Shown: positions 35,276 through 44,684 of the stretch, piece by piece
How the letters are laid out: every line of letters starts with the position of its first letter
Numbering within the stretch: position 1 is the stretch's first letter
DNA from: Roseibium aquae
Lineage (GTDB): Bacteria; Pseudomonadota; Alphaproteobacteria; Rhizobiales; Stappiaceae
DNA length: 64,000 nucleotides
Direction: 5' to 3'
Assembly (NCBI RefSeq): GCF_008711285.1
Contig: NZ_VXDC01000007.1
Coordinates: 124,001 to 188,000 of the forward strand
Notes under the pieces: generated by a model
What the model saw: only the letters and a program-made list of their open reading frames with translations
What the model was told of the DNA's origin: nothing
Database searches by the model: none
Made by a program: the position numbers and the translations under genes

Positions 35276-36619
35276 ATGTCAGATGTCGTTGATCAAGATG
35301 CACTAGTGTCCCGAGCCGCCGCGATGGTCGAGGCTGCGAAGCGCGCTGGCGCTGATGCCTGCGATGTGGTGGCCATCACCGGGACCGCGCTGTCGGTCGA
35401 TGTGCGCGATGGCAAGGTCGAGGAAACGGACCGGGCGGAGGGCGATGACATCACCTTGCGGGTGTTTGTCGGCAAACGCTACGCTGCGGCCTCGTCCAAT
35501 GCATTTTCGGACATGGATGCGCTTGCCGAGCGGGCGGTCGCCATGGCCAAGGCTGCGCCGGAAGACCCATATGCAGGGCTCGCGGACGAGGGCAGGCTGC
35601 TCATGTCCCTGCCGGAGCTTGAACTGCTGGATCCGGTCGAGCCGACTGCCGGGGAACTGGCGGACAGGGCTCGGGCGGCGGAAGAAGCGGGCCTGGCCGT
35701 GTCCGGGGTGACCAAATCCGGCGGGGCCGGTGCGTCCTGGCGGCTGGCGGGCGTCGTTCTGGCCACGAGCCACGGCTTCACGGGATCCTACCTGGCATCC
35801 CGCCACGGGTTGTCGATGACCGCGATTTCCGGCGAAGGCACGGCCATGGAACGTGACTTCGACTACGATTACAGAACGTTTCTGGAAGACATGGATCCGG
35901 CCGAAGCCATCGGGCGGCGGGCCGGGGAGCGCGCGGTGCGCCGGGTCAATCCCCGCAAAGTGCCGTCCCAAACTGTCGATGTCATCTATGAGTCCCGGGC
36001 CGCGCGCAGTCTGGTCGGCCACTTTGCCGGTGCCATCAACGGCGCCGCGGTTGCCCGCAAGACGAGCTTCCTGAAGGACCGGATGGGCGAGGCGGTGTTC
36101 TCGCCGGACATCCGCATTGTGGACGATCCCTTCAAACGGCGCGGGGCGGGAACCCGGCCTTTCGACGGGGAAGGGACCGCGGCCGAGGTTCTCAACATGG
36201 TCGAGAACGGGGTGTTGAAGCACTGGTTCCTGGACACGGCAACGGCCCGGGAGCTTGGCCTGACACCGAATGGCCGGGCCCAGCGGAGCGGATCGGGAAC
36301 GTCTCCCGGATCGACCAACCTCACCCTGGAACCTGGCAGCCGGTCGCTCGAGGAGATGATGAAAGAGATGGGTACCGGCTTGCTGGTGACCGACCTGATC
36401 GGGCAGGGCGTCAACAGCGTGACCGGCGACTACTCGCGCGGGGCGGCCGGATTCTGGATCGAGAACGGCGAGATCGCCTTTCCGGTCAGTGAGATCACGA
36501 TTGCCAGCAATTTGAAGGAAATGTTCGCCCGGCTCGTTCCCGGCAACGACTTGGACGCAAGATACTCGGTGGCGACCCCTTCGATCCTTGTGGAAGGGAT
36601 GGCTCTTGCCGGTGCGTGA
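35276..36619 (+). CDS. pmbA: TldD/PmbA protease family, PmbA (TldE) subunit
   Basis: 447 residues from the ATG at 35276, with GGAAAG upstream; the open frame extends 30 codons further without support. Characteristic blocks are GITLRVFVG-like DDITLRVFVGKRYAAASS, SDMDALAERAVAMA, and the C-terminal GTGLLVTDLIGQGVNSVTGDYSRGAAGFWIENGE (seen in parts). PmbA lacks the zinc motif and forms a cage with the catalytic TldD, encoded at 41283. In other bacteria the pair trims peptides such as microcin B17 precursor and CcdA. Here it heads the envelope gene run. Confidence 0.93.
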   Translation: MSDVVDQDALVSRAAAMVEAAKRAGADACDVVAITGTALSVDVRDGKVEETDRAEGDDITLRVFVGKRYAAASSNAFSDMDALAERAVAMAKAAPEDPYAGLADEGRLLMSLPELELLDPVEPTAGELADRARAAEEAGLAVSGVTKSGGAGASWRLAGVVLATSHGFTGSYLASRHGLSMTAISGEGTAMERDFDYDYRTFLEDMDPAEAIGRRAGERAVRRVNPRKVPSQTVDVIYESRAARSLVGHFAGAINGAAVARKTSFLKDRMGEAVFSPDIRIVDDPFKRRGAGTRPFDGEGTAAEVLNMVENGVLKHWFLDTATARELGLTPNGRAQRSGSGTSPGSTNLTLEPGSRSLEEMMKEMGTGLLVTDLIGQGVNSVTGDYSRGAAGFWIENGEIAFPVSEITIASNLKEMFARLVPGNDLDARYSVATPSILVEGMALAGA

Positions 36620-37418
36620 TGGAACCGCGACCGGGGCGGAGAATCAGGCGGATCTGGATCTGCTCGTCTCGGCCGCGCGCGAGGCCGGGAAGCTGGCGAT
36701 GTCCTATTACGGCCAGGATCCCAAGACCTGGTTCAAGGGCAACAAGTCGCCCGTTTCGGAAGCGGACATGGCGGTGGACCAGATGCTGGCCCGCACCCTT
36801 CGTTCTGAGCGTCCCGCCTATGGCTGGCTGTCGGAAGAAACCGCTGACGATAAGTCGCGGCTCGCGGCCAGACGGACTTTCGTGGCGGATCCCATTGACG
36901 GAACGCGCGCCTTTTTGGCGGGCGGCGATGAATGGACGATCGCGCTCGCCGTCGTCGATGCGGGCCGGCCGGTCTCGGCTGCCGTGTTCTGTCCGGTCCG
37001 GGAGGAGATGTTTTGCGCGGTCGAACACGGCGGCGCGACATTGAATGGCGTGCCCGTTCAAGCCTCCTCCCAGGTTTCGGTCGCGGGCGCAAGGTTGAGC
37101 GGTCCCCACTCCGTTGTGGCGAACAAGCAGATCGCGGCGGCCGGATTTGAGCGGACGGACAATATCCGCTCGCTGGCCTACCGGCTCGCCCTGGTCGCGG
37201 CCGGCCGGGTCGATGTGGCGGTCGCGCGGTCCGGGCCAAGCGATTGGGACCTTGCAGCCGCCGACCTTTTGGTGCAGGAAGCAGGCGGCGCGCTGACCGA
37301 TCTGGTCGGGCGGCAGCGCCTGTACAATCAGCCGGAGACCCGCCACCCAGCGCTTGTTGCCGGGCCGCGCAATCTCTTGGATGCCGCGCGTACCGTGATA
37401 TCCGGCATTGTCGAGTGA
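36606..37418 (+). CDS. Inositol monophosphatase family, CysQ-like bisphosphate nucleotidase
   Basis: About 270 residues. The lithium-sensitive phosphatase signature is complete: SEETADD (metal-binding Glu), DPIDGTRAFLAGGDEWTIALA and SDWDLAAADLLVQEAGG. The form suits 3'(2'),5'-bisphosphate nucleotidase (CysQ), which clears PAP from sulfate assimilation, but inositol-1-phosphatase cannot be excluded. The start is uncertain: a TTG at 36606 has GGAAGGG seven bases upstream, and a GTG at 36612 has a long spacer. Either start overlaps the end of pmbA, so the two are translationally linked. Confidence 0.85.
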   Translation: MPVRDGTATGAENQADLDLLVSAAREAGKLAMSYYGQDPKTWFKGNKSPVSEADMAVDQMLARTLRSERPAYGWLSEETADDKSRLAARRTFVADPIDGTRAFLAGGDEWTIALAVVDAGRPVSAAVFCPVREEMFCAVEHGGATLNGVPVQASSQVSVAGARLSGPHSVVANKQIAAAGFERTDNIRSLAYRLALVAAGRVDVAVARSGPSDWDLAAADLLVQEAGGALTDLVGRQRLYNQPETRHPALVAGPRNLLDAARTVISGIVE

Positions 37419-37454
37419 TGTGAACCGAAACCCGAGTTTCCCAGGATCATGCCG

Positions 37455-37694
37455 ATGAGCGATCAAGACGCACCGAAGCAGCTTCTCCACCTGGTGTTTG
37501 GAGGCGAATTGGAAAGCCCGGAAGGCATCACCTTCCGGGATCTCAAGGAACTGGATATCGTCGGCATTTATCCGAACTACGCCGAGGCGTACACGGCCTG
37601 GAAGGCGAAAGCCCAGGCAACCGTCGACAATGCCCACATGCGGTATTTCATCGTGCACATGCATCGCCTTCTGGACCCCGATGCGGCGGTCTGA
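37455..37694 (+). CDS. DUF4170 family small protein
   Basis: 79 residues from the ATG at 37455, with AGGA eight bases upstream; the ATG six bases earlier is too close to it. The sequence QLLHLVFGGELE, FRDLKELDIVGIYPNY and KAQATVDNAHMRYFIVHMHRLLDP is the full DUF4170 domain, a short soluble family found in alphaproteobacteria next to Kdo transferase genes. The role is unknown. Its fixed place between the CysQ-like and acyltransferase genes hints at a link to lipid A or envelope synthesis. Confidence 0.9.
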   Translation: MSDQDAPKQLLHLVFGGELESPEGITFRDLKELDIVGIYPNYAEAYTAWKAKAQATVDNAHMRYFIVHMHRLLDPDAAV

Positions 37695-37727
37695 CAGGGT
37701 CGGGCCCAACCAAGAAACAAAAAAGAC

Positions 37728-38417
37728 ATGCTCAAATCCGTCGGCCGGCACCCCCTCGTGCTGAAGGGTATCGGTTCACTCCTGGCTGGATACCTGAAGT
37801 TCGTCTACCGCACCAACCGGTTCGCGGTGGATCCGGAAGGGGTGTATCCGAAAATCCAGCCCGGACTGCCATATATCGTCGCCATGTGGCACGGGCAGCA
37901 TTTCATGATGCCTTTCTCGCGGCCCGATGGCTGGCCGGTCAAGGTGATGATTTCCCGTTCGGCCGATGGGGAAATCAATGCCATCGCGGCGGAAAAGCTG
38001 GGTCTGGGGCTTATCCGGGCCTCGGGCAGCCAGCAGAGCCGGCAGATCCGCAAGCGCGGCGGGATGCGCGGCTTCATCGAGGCCATGCGCGCGCTCAAAG
38101 AGGGCGCCAGCGTCGCCCTGACCGCCGACGTGCCCAAGGGTCCAGCCCGTGTCGCCGGCATCGGCATCGTCCAACTCGCCAAGCACTCCGGCCGGCCGAT
38201 TTTGCCGGTGGCGGTCGCAACCAGCCGGAGCATCGAACTGAATTCATGGGATAAGGCCAGCATAAACCTGCCCTTTGGGCGCGGTGCCATCGCCTACGGC
38301 GAACCGATCCATGTCGGGTCCGATATGGAAGATGATGAACTGGAAAGGGTCCGCCAATCGGTCGAGGAGGGCTTGAACGCCACCACGCGCCGAGCCTACG
38401 AACTCGTCGGACGGTAG
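37728..38417 (+). CDS. DUF374 lysophospholipid acyltransferase family protein
   Basis: 229 residues with a short hydrophobic N-terminal segment, probably peripheral on the inner membrane. The core MWHGQHFMMPF, SRSADGEI, LIRASGSQQS, and LTADVPKGPAR is that of the DUF374 group of glycerolipid acyltransferase-like proteins, with the His-x-x-x-x-Asp-type motif in modified form (WHGQHFMM). It is directly followed, after one base, by waaA, and such a DUF374-waaA-lpxK order is common in alphaproteobacteria, pointing to acylation or handling of lipid A. The exact reaction is unproven. Confidence 0.87.
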   Translation: MLKSVGRHPLVLKGIGSLLAGYLKFVYRTNRFAVDPEGVYPKIQPGLPYIVAMWHGQHFMMPFSRPDGWPVKVMISRSADGEINAIAAEKLGLGLIRASGSQQSRQIRKRGGMRGFIEAMRALKEGASVALTADVPKGPARVAGIGIVQLAKHSGRPILPVAVATSRSIELNSWDKASINLPFGRGAIAYGEPIHVGSDMEDDELERVRQSVEEGLNATTRRAYELVGR

Positions 38418-38418
38418 C

Positions 38419-39714
38419 ATGGGGATCCGGCCGCCCATCCTGCTTCGTCTTTATCTCCTGCTGGCGCGATTGGCCGCCCCGGTGTACCGGATCGTGCACA
38501 AGGTTCGCGTGTCCCGCGGCAAAGACGAAAAGGTGCGCGGCGGGGAAAAATTCGGCTGGGCCAGTCAGCCGCGCCCGTCCGGCAGCGTGATCTGGGTTCA
38601 TGCGGCAAGTGTCGGGGAGACCAATTCCGTCCTGCCGCTGATCAGCGCGCTGACGGACCGCGGTTACTTCGTTTTGCTGACCACCGTCACCAGAACCTCC
38701 GCTGAAATTGCCGCGCGCAATCTGCCGGAGGGAGCCGGCCATCAATTCGTACCTTTCGACAGCCCGTCCTTCGTTGACCGGTTTCTCGATCACTGGCGGC
38801 CATCGCTTGCGCTTTTCGTGGAATCGGAGATCTGGCCCGCGATCCTCAACGGCTTGCGCACCCGCCGTTGCCGGACCATCCTTGTCAACGCGCGCTTGTC
38901 GGTCCGCTCGGTGCGCTCGTGGAAGCGTCTGGGCGCGGCCGCCACGGATTTGCTTGGCCATTTTGATCTCATTCTCGCCCAGTCCCGCGCCGATGAGGGC
39001 CGCTTCGCCTCCCTCGGCGTCAAGACGGTGACTTTCGCCGGAAACCTGAAATTCGACGCCGATCTTCCCACTCCCGATCCCCGCGCCCTGTCGGATCTGA
39101 AACGCGCGCTTGGAACCCGTCCGGTATGGCTGGCCGCCTTGACCCATCCGGGTGAGGAGGAGATTGCGCTCGCGGCGCATCGGGAAATCCTGAAAAGCCA
39201 TCCCGACAGTCTTTTGCTGCTAGCACCCCGGCATCCGGACCGGCGGGAGACGATTATCCGCGAATTGGAAGCCGCCGGGCTGCCTTTTGCCGTGCGTTCT
39301 ACCGGCGACTTGCCCGGTCCAGGCCATCGGCTTTATCTCTGTGATACGCTTGGCGAGATGAACACGCTCTACAGTGCTGTCCCGATCGCGTTTCTCGGCG
39401 GGTCTTTCGCCGAGGTCGGCGGGCACAATCCCGTCGAGGCCATCCGTTTCAAGGCGGCGCTTGTTTCAGGTCCGAAAGTCGCGAATGCCCGAACCCTCTA
39501 CAAGCACCTATGGGACAACGGGGCCGCTGTGAAGGTGGACAGCCCCTCGATGCTCGCACGGCCGGTTCAGGCGTTGTTCGAGAACGGACCGGCCCGGGCC
39601 ACCCAGATTTCCAGGGCTTTGGAGATTGTCGAGGAGGGGCGTGGCGCCTTGAGCCGGTGTTTGTCCTTGTTGGGGCCGTTTCTTCCGCCGTCCGGGCGGG
39701 TGGGCGGGGAGTAG
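38419..39714 (+). CDS. waaA: 3-deoxy-D-manno-octulosonic acid transferase (Kdo transferase)
   Basis: 431 residues. It transfers Kdo from CMP-Kdo to the lipid IVA precursor on the inner face of the inner membrane. One N-terminal membrane anchor is followed by the GT30 signatures: WVHAASVGETN with the catalytic Glu, VESEIWP, and the donor-site GGSFAEVGGHNPVEA. The ATG comes one base after the upstream stop and lpxK starts five bases after its stop, so the three are one unit. The length is typical. Confidence 0.95.
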   Translation: MGIRPPILLRLYLLLARLAAPVYRIVHKVRVSRGKDEKVRGGEKFGWASQPRPSGSVIWVHAASVGETNSVLPLISALTDRGYFVLLTTVTRTSAEIAARNLPEGAGHQFVPFDSPSFVDRFLDHWRPSLALFVESEIWPAILNGLRTRRCRTILVNARLSVRSVRSWKRLGAAATDLLGHFDLILAQSRADEGRFASLGVKTVTFAGNLKFDADLPTPDPRALSDLKRALGTRPVWLAALTHPGEEEIALAAHREILKSHPDSLLLLAPRHPDRRETIIRELEAAGLPFAVRSTGDLPGPGHRLYLCDTLGEMNTLYSAVPIAFLGGSFAEVGGHNPVEAIRFKAALVSGPKVANARTLYKHLWDNGAAVKVDSPSMLARPVQALFENGPARATQISRALEIVEEGRGALSRCLSLLGPFLPPSGRVGGE

Positions 39715-39719
39715 CCGCC

Positions 39720-40751
39720 ATGCAAGCACCCAGCTTCTGGTGGTCGGCACGGTTCTCCTTCAAGGCGATGGCCCTGTTTCCAATCGGCTGGGTGTATGGG
39801 CTGGTGGCCGGCCGGCGGATGATGCGCGCGCCCAGGGGCGAAAGCCGGCTGCCGGTCATCTGTATCGGCAACTACGTTGCCGGCGGGGCCGGCAAGACAC
39901 CGTTTTCGCTGATGCTTGCCGAGCTGTTGGCGGCGGACGGTCACAGGCCGGGGTTTTTGTTGCGGGGCCATGGCGGCCGCCTGCCGGGGCCCGTCTTGGT
40001 GGATCCGCAAACCCATGCGAGCCAGGACGTCGGGGACGAGGCCCTGCTGCTGGCGCAATCGGGACCGACGGTTGTGGCCCGCGACCGTGTGGCCGGTGCC
40101 CATCTGGCGGAGCAGCAGGCCATCGATATCCTGGTCATGGATGACGGCTTTCAGAACCCGGATCTCAAGAAGGACCTCAGGCTCGTTCTGGTGGACGCCC
40201 AAACCGGTGTGGGAAATGGGTTGTGCATTCCGGCGGGTCCCTTGCGGGCACCTTTGGAAACACAGATGCGCCAAACGGACGTTCTGGTGATTGTGGGAGA
40301 CGGGGATCGGGCCGGCAAGGTCCTCCACCATGCCGGACGCAAGGGGGTCCCGATCCTCAAGGCCGGTTTGACCGCGGGAGAAAGCGGGCATCTTGCGGGG
40401 CTGCCCTTGTTCGCCTTTGCCGGGATTGGGCGGCCCGGGAAATTTTTCTCGACCCTGACCGGGCTCGGTCTGGATCTGCGCAAAACGCGGAGCTTTTCCG
40501 ATCACCATGCCTTTACGGAGAAGGATGCGTCGGAGCTGTTGCGCCAGGCCGAATCGGAGGACTTGCAACTGGTCACCACCGAAAAGGACATGGTCCGGAT
40601 CGAAACCTCGCGATCCGAAATTTTTCGCTGGCTTGAAAACCGGACCGAAACCCTCGCGGTGGCCATGCATGTTGACGACCCGGCCCGGCTGAAGGGGCTC
40701 GTGCGGCAGACCTTGCGGAGCCGCAGTTTTCAGTCTGGCGCCACCCGGTAG
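39720..40751 (+). CDS. lpxK: Tetraacyldisaccharide 4'-kinase
   Basis: 343 residues from the ATG at 39720; the open frame extends back over waaA but only this start fits the operon. LpxK phosphorylates the lipid A disaccharide at the 4' position. The P-loop is in IGNYVAGGAGKTP and the family motif VMDDGFQNPDLKKDL is intact, with the basic N-terminal membrane-binding stretch. Substrate from LpxB goes through LpxK to WaaA, so the gene pair encodes successive steps. It is convergent with the DUF2093 gene. Confidence 0.95.
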   Translation: MQAPSFWWSARFSFKAMALFPIGWVYGLVAGRRMMRAPRGESRLPVICIGNYVAGGAGKTPFSLMLAELLAADGHRPGFLLRGHGGRLPGPVLVDPQTHASQDVGDEALLLAQSGPTVVARDRVAGAHLAEQQAIDILVMDDGFQNPDLKKDLRLVLVDAQTGVGNGLCIPAGPLRAPLETQMRQTDVLVIVGDGDRAGKVLHHAGRKGVPILKAGLTAGESGHLAGLPLFAFAGIGRPGKFFSTLTGLGLDLRKTRSFSDHHAFTEKDASELLRQAESEDLQLVTTEKDMVRIETSRSEIFRWLENRTETLAVAMHVDDPARLKGLVRQTLRSRSFQSGATR

Positions 40752-40770
40752 CCCGGCCACAAGTGCCGCG

Positions 40771-40995
40771 TCAGCGCGAGCGTTCCCGTTCCTCGGTGTA
40801 GCGCTTCAGGGACGCCGAAGCATCGACATAGGCTTCCTGGTGCTTGACGGACCAGTACTTCAGCTCGTCGAGCGGAATGGGAGTGTTGGTGACGGCGCAG
40901 CGCACGAAATTGCCGGGGGACTCGACCTGATAGTCGCCATCGAGATAACGGACGCGCGCTTCATTGGGCATCCGGGGATTTTCATAACGGTTCAT
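40771..40995 (-). CDS. DUF2093 family small protein
   Basis: 74 residues. ARVRYLDGDYQVESPGNFVRCAVTN, then IPLDELKYWSVKHQEAY, covers nearly the whole DUF2093 domain. It is soluble, with no signal peptide; function is unknown. It sits opposite the end of lpxK, the same place it has in other Rhizobiales as I recall. The upstream region toward tldD contains a pair of direct repeats. Confidence 0.88.
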   Translation of the reverse strand: MNRYENPRMPNEARVRYLDGDYQVESPGNFVRCAVTNTPIPLDELKYWSVKHQEAYVDASASLKRYTEERERSR

Positions 40996-41110
40996 GGCCG
41001 CACCAGAGTTGTCTCAGCATCTTGACCGCCTCATACGGCATGACCGGGAGAGGTTTCAAGTGCTCCGCCCCGCTGTATCTGCCCGGTGGGCAAATCCGCA
41101 AAGGCACCTT

Positions 41111-41144
41111 ATGTTACACCAAAAGGCAATGTTACACGAAAAGG
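41111..41144 (+). repeat. Two direct repeats upstream of tldD
   Basis: ATGTTACACCAAAAGG at 41111 and ATGTTACACGAAAAGG at 41129 differ at one base and are 18 bases apart start to start. They lie in the gap between the DUF2093 gene and tldD and could be a tandem binding site, or a small slippage product. Confidence 0.6.
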
Positions 41145-41282
41145 GAGCGCGCTGAAGCGCATAGCGCATGGGGCGTTCGCAGAAGCCGCGCATCATGCTT
41201 CCACATCTCAAGATCGACCGGCGGCCGGGCAAAGCCGTTTCCGTTTCCGCGCCCGCCGATCCAGACAGGACACGCTTGACCT

Positions 41283-42707
41283 ATGGCCGATACGAACCTG
41301 GACCTTCTCGAAACCTCGGGCCTTGGCCTTGAAACCGCGCTGCGGATCACGGCGGATGCCCTGGCGGGCGCCGACGATGGCGAGTTGTACGTGGAATACC
41401 GCCAAACCGAGGGCCTTGTGTTCGACAACGGACGTTTGAAGGCGGCGAACTACGACACGACGCAAGGGTTCGGACTTCGCGCTGTCGCGGGCGAGGCGGC
41501 GGGCTATGCCCATGCCGGGGACATTTCCGAATCCGCGCTGATGCGGGCGGCGTCGGCGGTCAGTGCCGTGAAGGCCGGGCACAGCGGCAGCTATGCCGCG
41601 GCCCCGGCGCGCACCAATGCGCATTTGTACACGGATCTGAACCCGCTCGGGTCGCCGTCCTTCGAGCAGAAAGTCAAGCTGCTGCAGGACATCGATCGCT
41701 ATGCGCGCGACAAGGATCCTCGTGTCCGGCAGGTCAGCGCCTCGCTCGCGGGGTCCTGGCAGGTGGTCGACATCCTGCGGGCCGACGGCCACCGTGTGCG
41801 GGATGTTCGCCCGATGGTCCGGTTGAGCATCTCGGTGGTCGCGGGAGAGGGCGACCGTCAGGAAAGCGGCTCGTTCGGATGCGGCGGGCGCCAGGCCTTT
41901 GATCATTATATCGCGCCCGAAAACTGGCGGGCCGGCGTGGACGAGGCCCTGCGCCAGGCGCTGGTCAATCTGGAAGCCGTGCCGGCGCCCGCGGGCACGT
42001 TTGACGTGGTTCTCGGACCCGGCTGGCCCGGGATATTGCTGCACGAAGCGGTTGGCCATGGACTTGAAGGCGACTTCAACCGCAAGAAGACGTCGGCGTT
42101 TTCAGGCTTGATGGGCCAGCGCGTTGCCGCGCCCGGCGTGACGATTGTCGATGACGGGACGATCGCGGACAGGCGCGGATCCCTGTCCGTTGATGACGAG
42201 GGCACGCCGTCCTCCCGCACGGTTTTGATCGAAGACGGCATTCTGACCGGCTACATGCAGGACCGGCAGAACGCCCGGCTGATGGGTATGGAGCCCACCG
42301 GCAACGGGCGGCGCCAGTCCTATGCCCACATTCCGATGCCGCGCATGACCAACACGATCATGGCGAACGGGGACAAGGATCCGCAGGAAATCCTGTCCTC
42401 GGTCAAGAACGGGCTTTATGCGGTATCGTTCGGGGGCGGCCAGGTCGACATCACATCGGGCAAGTTCGTGTTTTCCTGCACGGAAGCCTACAAGGTGGAG
42501 AACGGCAAGATCGGCGCCCCGGTCAAGGGCGCGATGCTGATCGGCAACGGTCCGGACGCTTTGACCCGCGTCAGCATGATCGGCAATGACATGAAACTCG
42601 ACCCGGGTATGGGGACCTGCGGCAAGCAGGGGCAAGGCGTGCCCGTGGGTGTTGGCCAGCCGTCCATGCGCATCAATGGCCTTACAGTGGGCGGGACGGC
42701 GGTCTGA
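41283..42707 (+). CDS. tldD: Metalloprotease TldD
   Basis: 474 residues. The zinc motif His-Glu-x-x-x-His is present in LLHEAVGHGLEGDFNRKKTS, which identifies the catalytic subunit of the TldD/TldE (PmbA) peptidase. Other family blocks are TFDVVLGPGWPGI, DGILTGYMQDRQNARLMG and FVFSCTEAYKVENGKI near the end. The partner pmbA is six kilobases upstream on the same strand with the lipid A genes between, so both subunits are encoded locally but not in one operon. It is probably cytosolic. Confidence 0.95.
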   Translation: MADTNLDLLETSGLGLETALRITADALAGADDGELYVEYRQTEGLVFDNGRLKAANYDTTQGFGLRAVAGEAAGYAHAGDISESALMRAASAVSAVKAGHSGSYAAAPARTNAHLYTDLNPLGSPSFEQKVKLLQDIDRYARDKDPRVRQVSASLAGSWQVVDILRADGHRVRDVRPMVRLSISVVAGEGDRQESGSFGCGGRQAFDHYIAPENWRAGVDEALRQALVNLEAVPAPAGTFDVVLGPGWPGILLHEAVGHGLEGDFNRKKTSAFSGLMGQRVAAPGVTIVDDGTIADRRGSLSVDDEGTPSSRTVLIEDGILTGYMQDRQNARLMGMEPTGNGRRQSYAHIPMPRMTNTIMANGDKDPQEILSSVKNGLYAVSFGGGQVDITSGKFVFSCTEAYKVENGKIGAPVKGAMLIGNGPDALTRVSMIGNDMKLDPGMGTCGKQGQGVPVGVGQPSMRINGLTVGGTAV

Positions 42708-42837
42708 CAACGTTCATTTGGTGCTTGCGATAGCTCAAGGAGAATCGCGGCTTGTCGCGGTAGCTTTTCGAGCGCCGGACAGGACCCCTTGACCGGCGCT
42801 TGACAGCTTCACGTGTCTCGTCAGTTCTGGAAAGCTC

Positions 42838-44625
42838 ATGGCAGCGGAATCTGCACCGCCGTTCTTCGCGGAATCGATCGTCTTTCTCGCTGCAACGGTG
42901 GTTGCCGTCCCGATTGCGAAACGGCTCGGGCTGGGTTCGGTTGTCGGTTATCTGGCCGCCGGGGCCGTGATTGGTCCATTCGGTTTTGCATTGCTTGGGT
43001 CTGGCGAGGATGTGCTTCACGTCGCCGAACTCGGCGTGGTCCTCCTTCTGTTCGTGATCGGCCTGGAACTGGACCCCAAGAAGCTCTGGCGCATGCGGCG
43101 CGACATATTCGGATTGGGCACCGCGCAAGTTGTTCTGACGGGTCTGACGCTTTTTGCCGCTGCTTGGGCGGCCGGATTTGCCTTTGAAGCCGCGCTCGTG
43201 GCCGGAATGGGCCTTGCCCTGTCGTCCACGGCCTTCGCCTTGCAGATCCTGCAGGAGAGGGGCCAGTTGTCCTCGCCCTATGGCCAAAGGGCGTTCGGCA
43301 TCTTGCTGCTGCAGGATATGGCGATCGTCCCGCTTCTGGCGATGGTGGCGATCTTGGCCCCTGCCGATGACGGGGGCACGTTTTTCGATATCTTAAGGGA
43401 AATTGGAACGGTTCTGGCCGCGGTCGCCGCGGTGATCTTTGCCGGCCGCTATCTTGTGTCCCCGCTGTTTCATTTTCTCGCGGCGAGCCGCGCGCGGGAA
43501 GTGATGCTGTCGGCGGCCTTGCTGGTGGCGCTGGGCAGCGCGGGCATCATGCATGCCGTTGGATTGTCCATGGCGCTCGGGGCTTTCCTGGCCGGCGTCC
43601 TGCTCGCCGAATCCAGCTTCCGCCATACCCTGGAAGCCGATATCGAGCCGTTCCGTTCCTTGTTGATGGGCCTGTTCTTCGTCGCTGTCGGCATGTCCCT
43701 CGATTTCACGGTCCTACTCGACAACCTTGCCTTCATCGCGGGCGGCGTGGTCGTGCTGATGGCGGTCAAGGGAACGTTCCTGTGGGCGCTGACACGCTGG
43801 ACCGGGTCGTCGAACTCGGATGCCTTGCGGGTCGCGGTCACCCTGCCGCAGGGCGGCGAATTCGCTTTTGTTCTGTTCACGGCGGCTGTCGGGTCGCAAA
43901 TCTTTGATTTCCGAACGGCCAATACCCTGAACGCCATCGTGATCCTGAGCATGTTGCTGACCCCGGTCGCCTGCCTCGCCCTCGATTTCGTGGCGGTGCG
44001 CTTTAAGGCGCGCGGCGTTGAAAACCCGCCGGTGGAAACCTTCGAGGAGGCCGCTCCCACCGTTCTGGTGATCGGGTTCGGCCGGTTCGGGATGACCGTG
44101 GCCCAGATGCTGACCAGCGACGGGATCGAAATCACCGCGATCGACAATCAGCCCGACCGCATCGCCGATGCGCGCAAGCTGGGCTACAAGGTCTATTTTG
44201 GCGACGCGACGCGGGCGGATGTCCTGGGCGCTGCGGGGGCCGGCAAGGCGGCCCTTATCGGCATGTGCATTGAAAACGACAAGGTGATGGGTCACGCCAT
44301 CGACCTGATCCGCGGAGAGTTCCCGAAAGCCAAACTGTTTTGCCGCGCAACCGACCGGGCCCACGCTCTGGCGCTGACGCAGAAGGGGGTCGATTTCCAG
44401 ATCCGCGAAACGTTCGAATCAAGTCTTGCCTTCGGCCGTGCGGCGCTGTCGGAACTGGGCGCGCCGTCCGATCGTATCGAGGCGATCGACAAGGATGTGC
44501 GCCGCCGCGATGCCGAGCGCCTGGAAATCCAGCTTGCGGAAGGACTCCATGCCGGCACAGACCGCTTGCATGGCGTGACCCCGCGCGAACCGGCGGACGC
44601 GGCGCAGTCCCCCTTGAAGGGATAA
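42838..44625 (+). CDS. CPA2 family monovalent cation:proton antiporter with RCK domain
   Basis: 595 residues. About twelve membrane helices fill residues 10-395, with family motifs GSVVGYLAAGAVIGP, GLELDPKKLWRMR and LLQDMAIVPLLA. A cytoplasmic RCK N-type domain follows (VLVIGFGRFGMTVAQML, then VYFGDATRADVL), as in KefB/KefC potassium efflux systems. No ancillary KefF/KefG gene is adjacent, so gating by glutathione adducts is not shown. It would exchange K+ or Na+ for protons. It lies between tldD and the IalB gene. Confidence 0.92.
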   Translation: MAAESAPPFFAESIVFLAATVVAVPIAKRLGLGSVVGYLAAGAVIGPFGFALLGSGEDVLHVAELGVVLLLFVIGLELDPKKLWRMRRDIFGLGTAQVVLTGLTLFAAAWAAGFAFEAALVAGMGLALSSTAFALQILQERGQLSSPYGQRAFGILLLQDMAIVPLLAMVAILAPADDGGTFFDILREIGTVLAAVAAVIFAGRYLVSPLFHFLAASRAREVMLSAALLVALGSAGIMHAVGLSMALGAFLAGVLLAESSFRHTLEADIEPFRSLLMGLFFVAVGMSLDFTVLLDNLAFIAGGVVVLMAVKGTFLWALTRWTGSSNSDALRVAVTLPQGGEFAFVLFTAAVGSQIFDFRTANTLNAIVILSMLLTPVACLALDFVAVRFKARGVENPPVETFEEAAPTVLVIGFGRFGMTVAQMLTSDGIEITAIDNQPDRIADARKLGYKVYFGDATRADVLGAAGAGKAALIGMCIENDKVMGHAIDLIRGEFPKAKLFCRATDRAHALALTQKGVDFQIRETFESSLAFGRAALSELGAPSDRIEAIDKDVRRRDAERLEIQLAEGLHAGTDRLHGVTPREPADAAQSPLKG

Positions 44626-44684
44626 CGGCCCCGCCTCGGGCAAGGCTTCCGCCGCCGCCGCGCTTCAATCTTGTCAGGAGATGC

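Noticed and set aside
36495-37751. A 418-codon frame on the minus strand
   Set aside because: It is antisense to the CysQ-like and DUF4170 genes, both of which are clear families.
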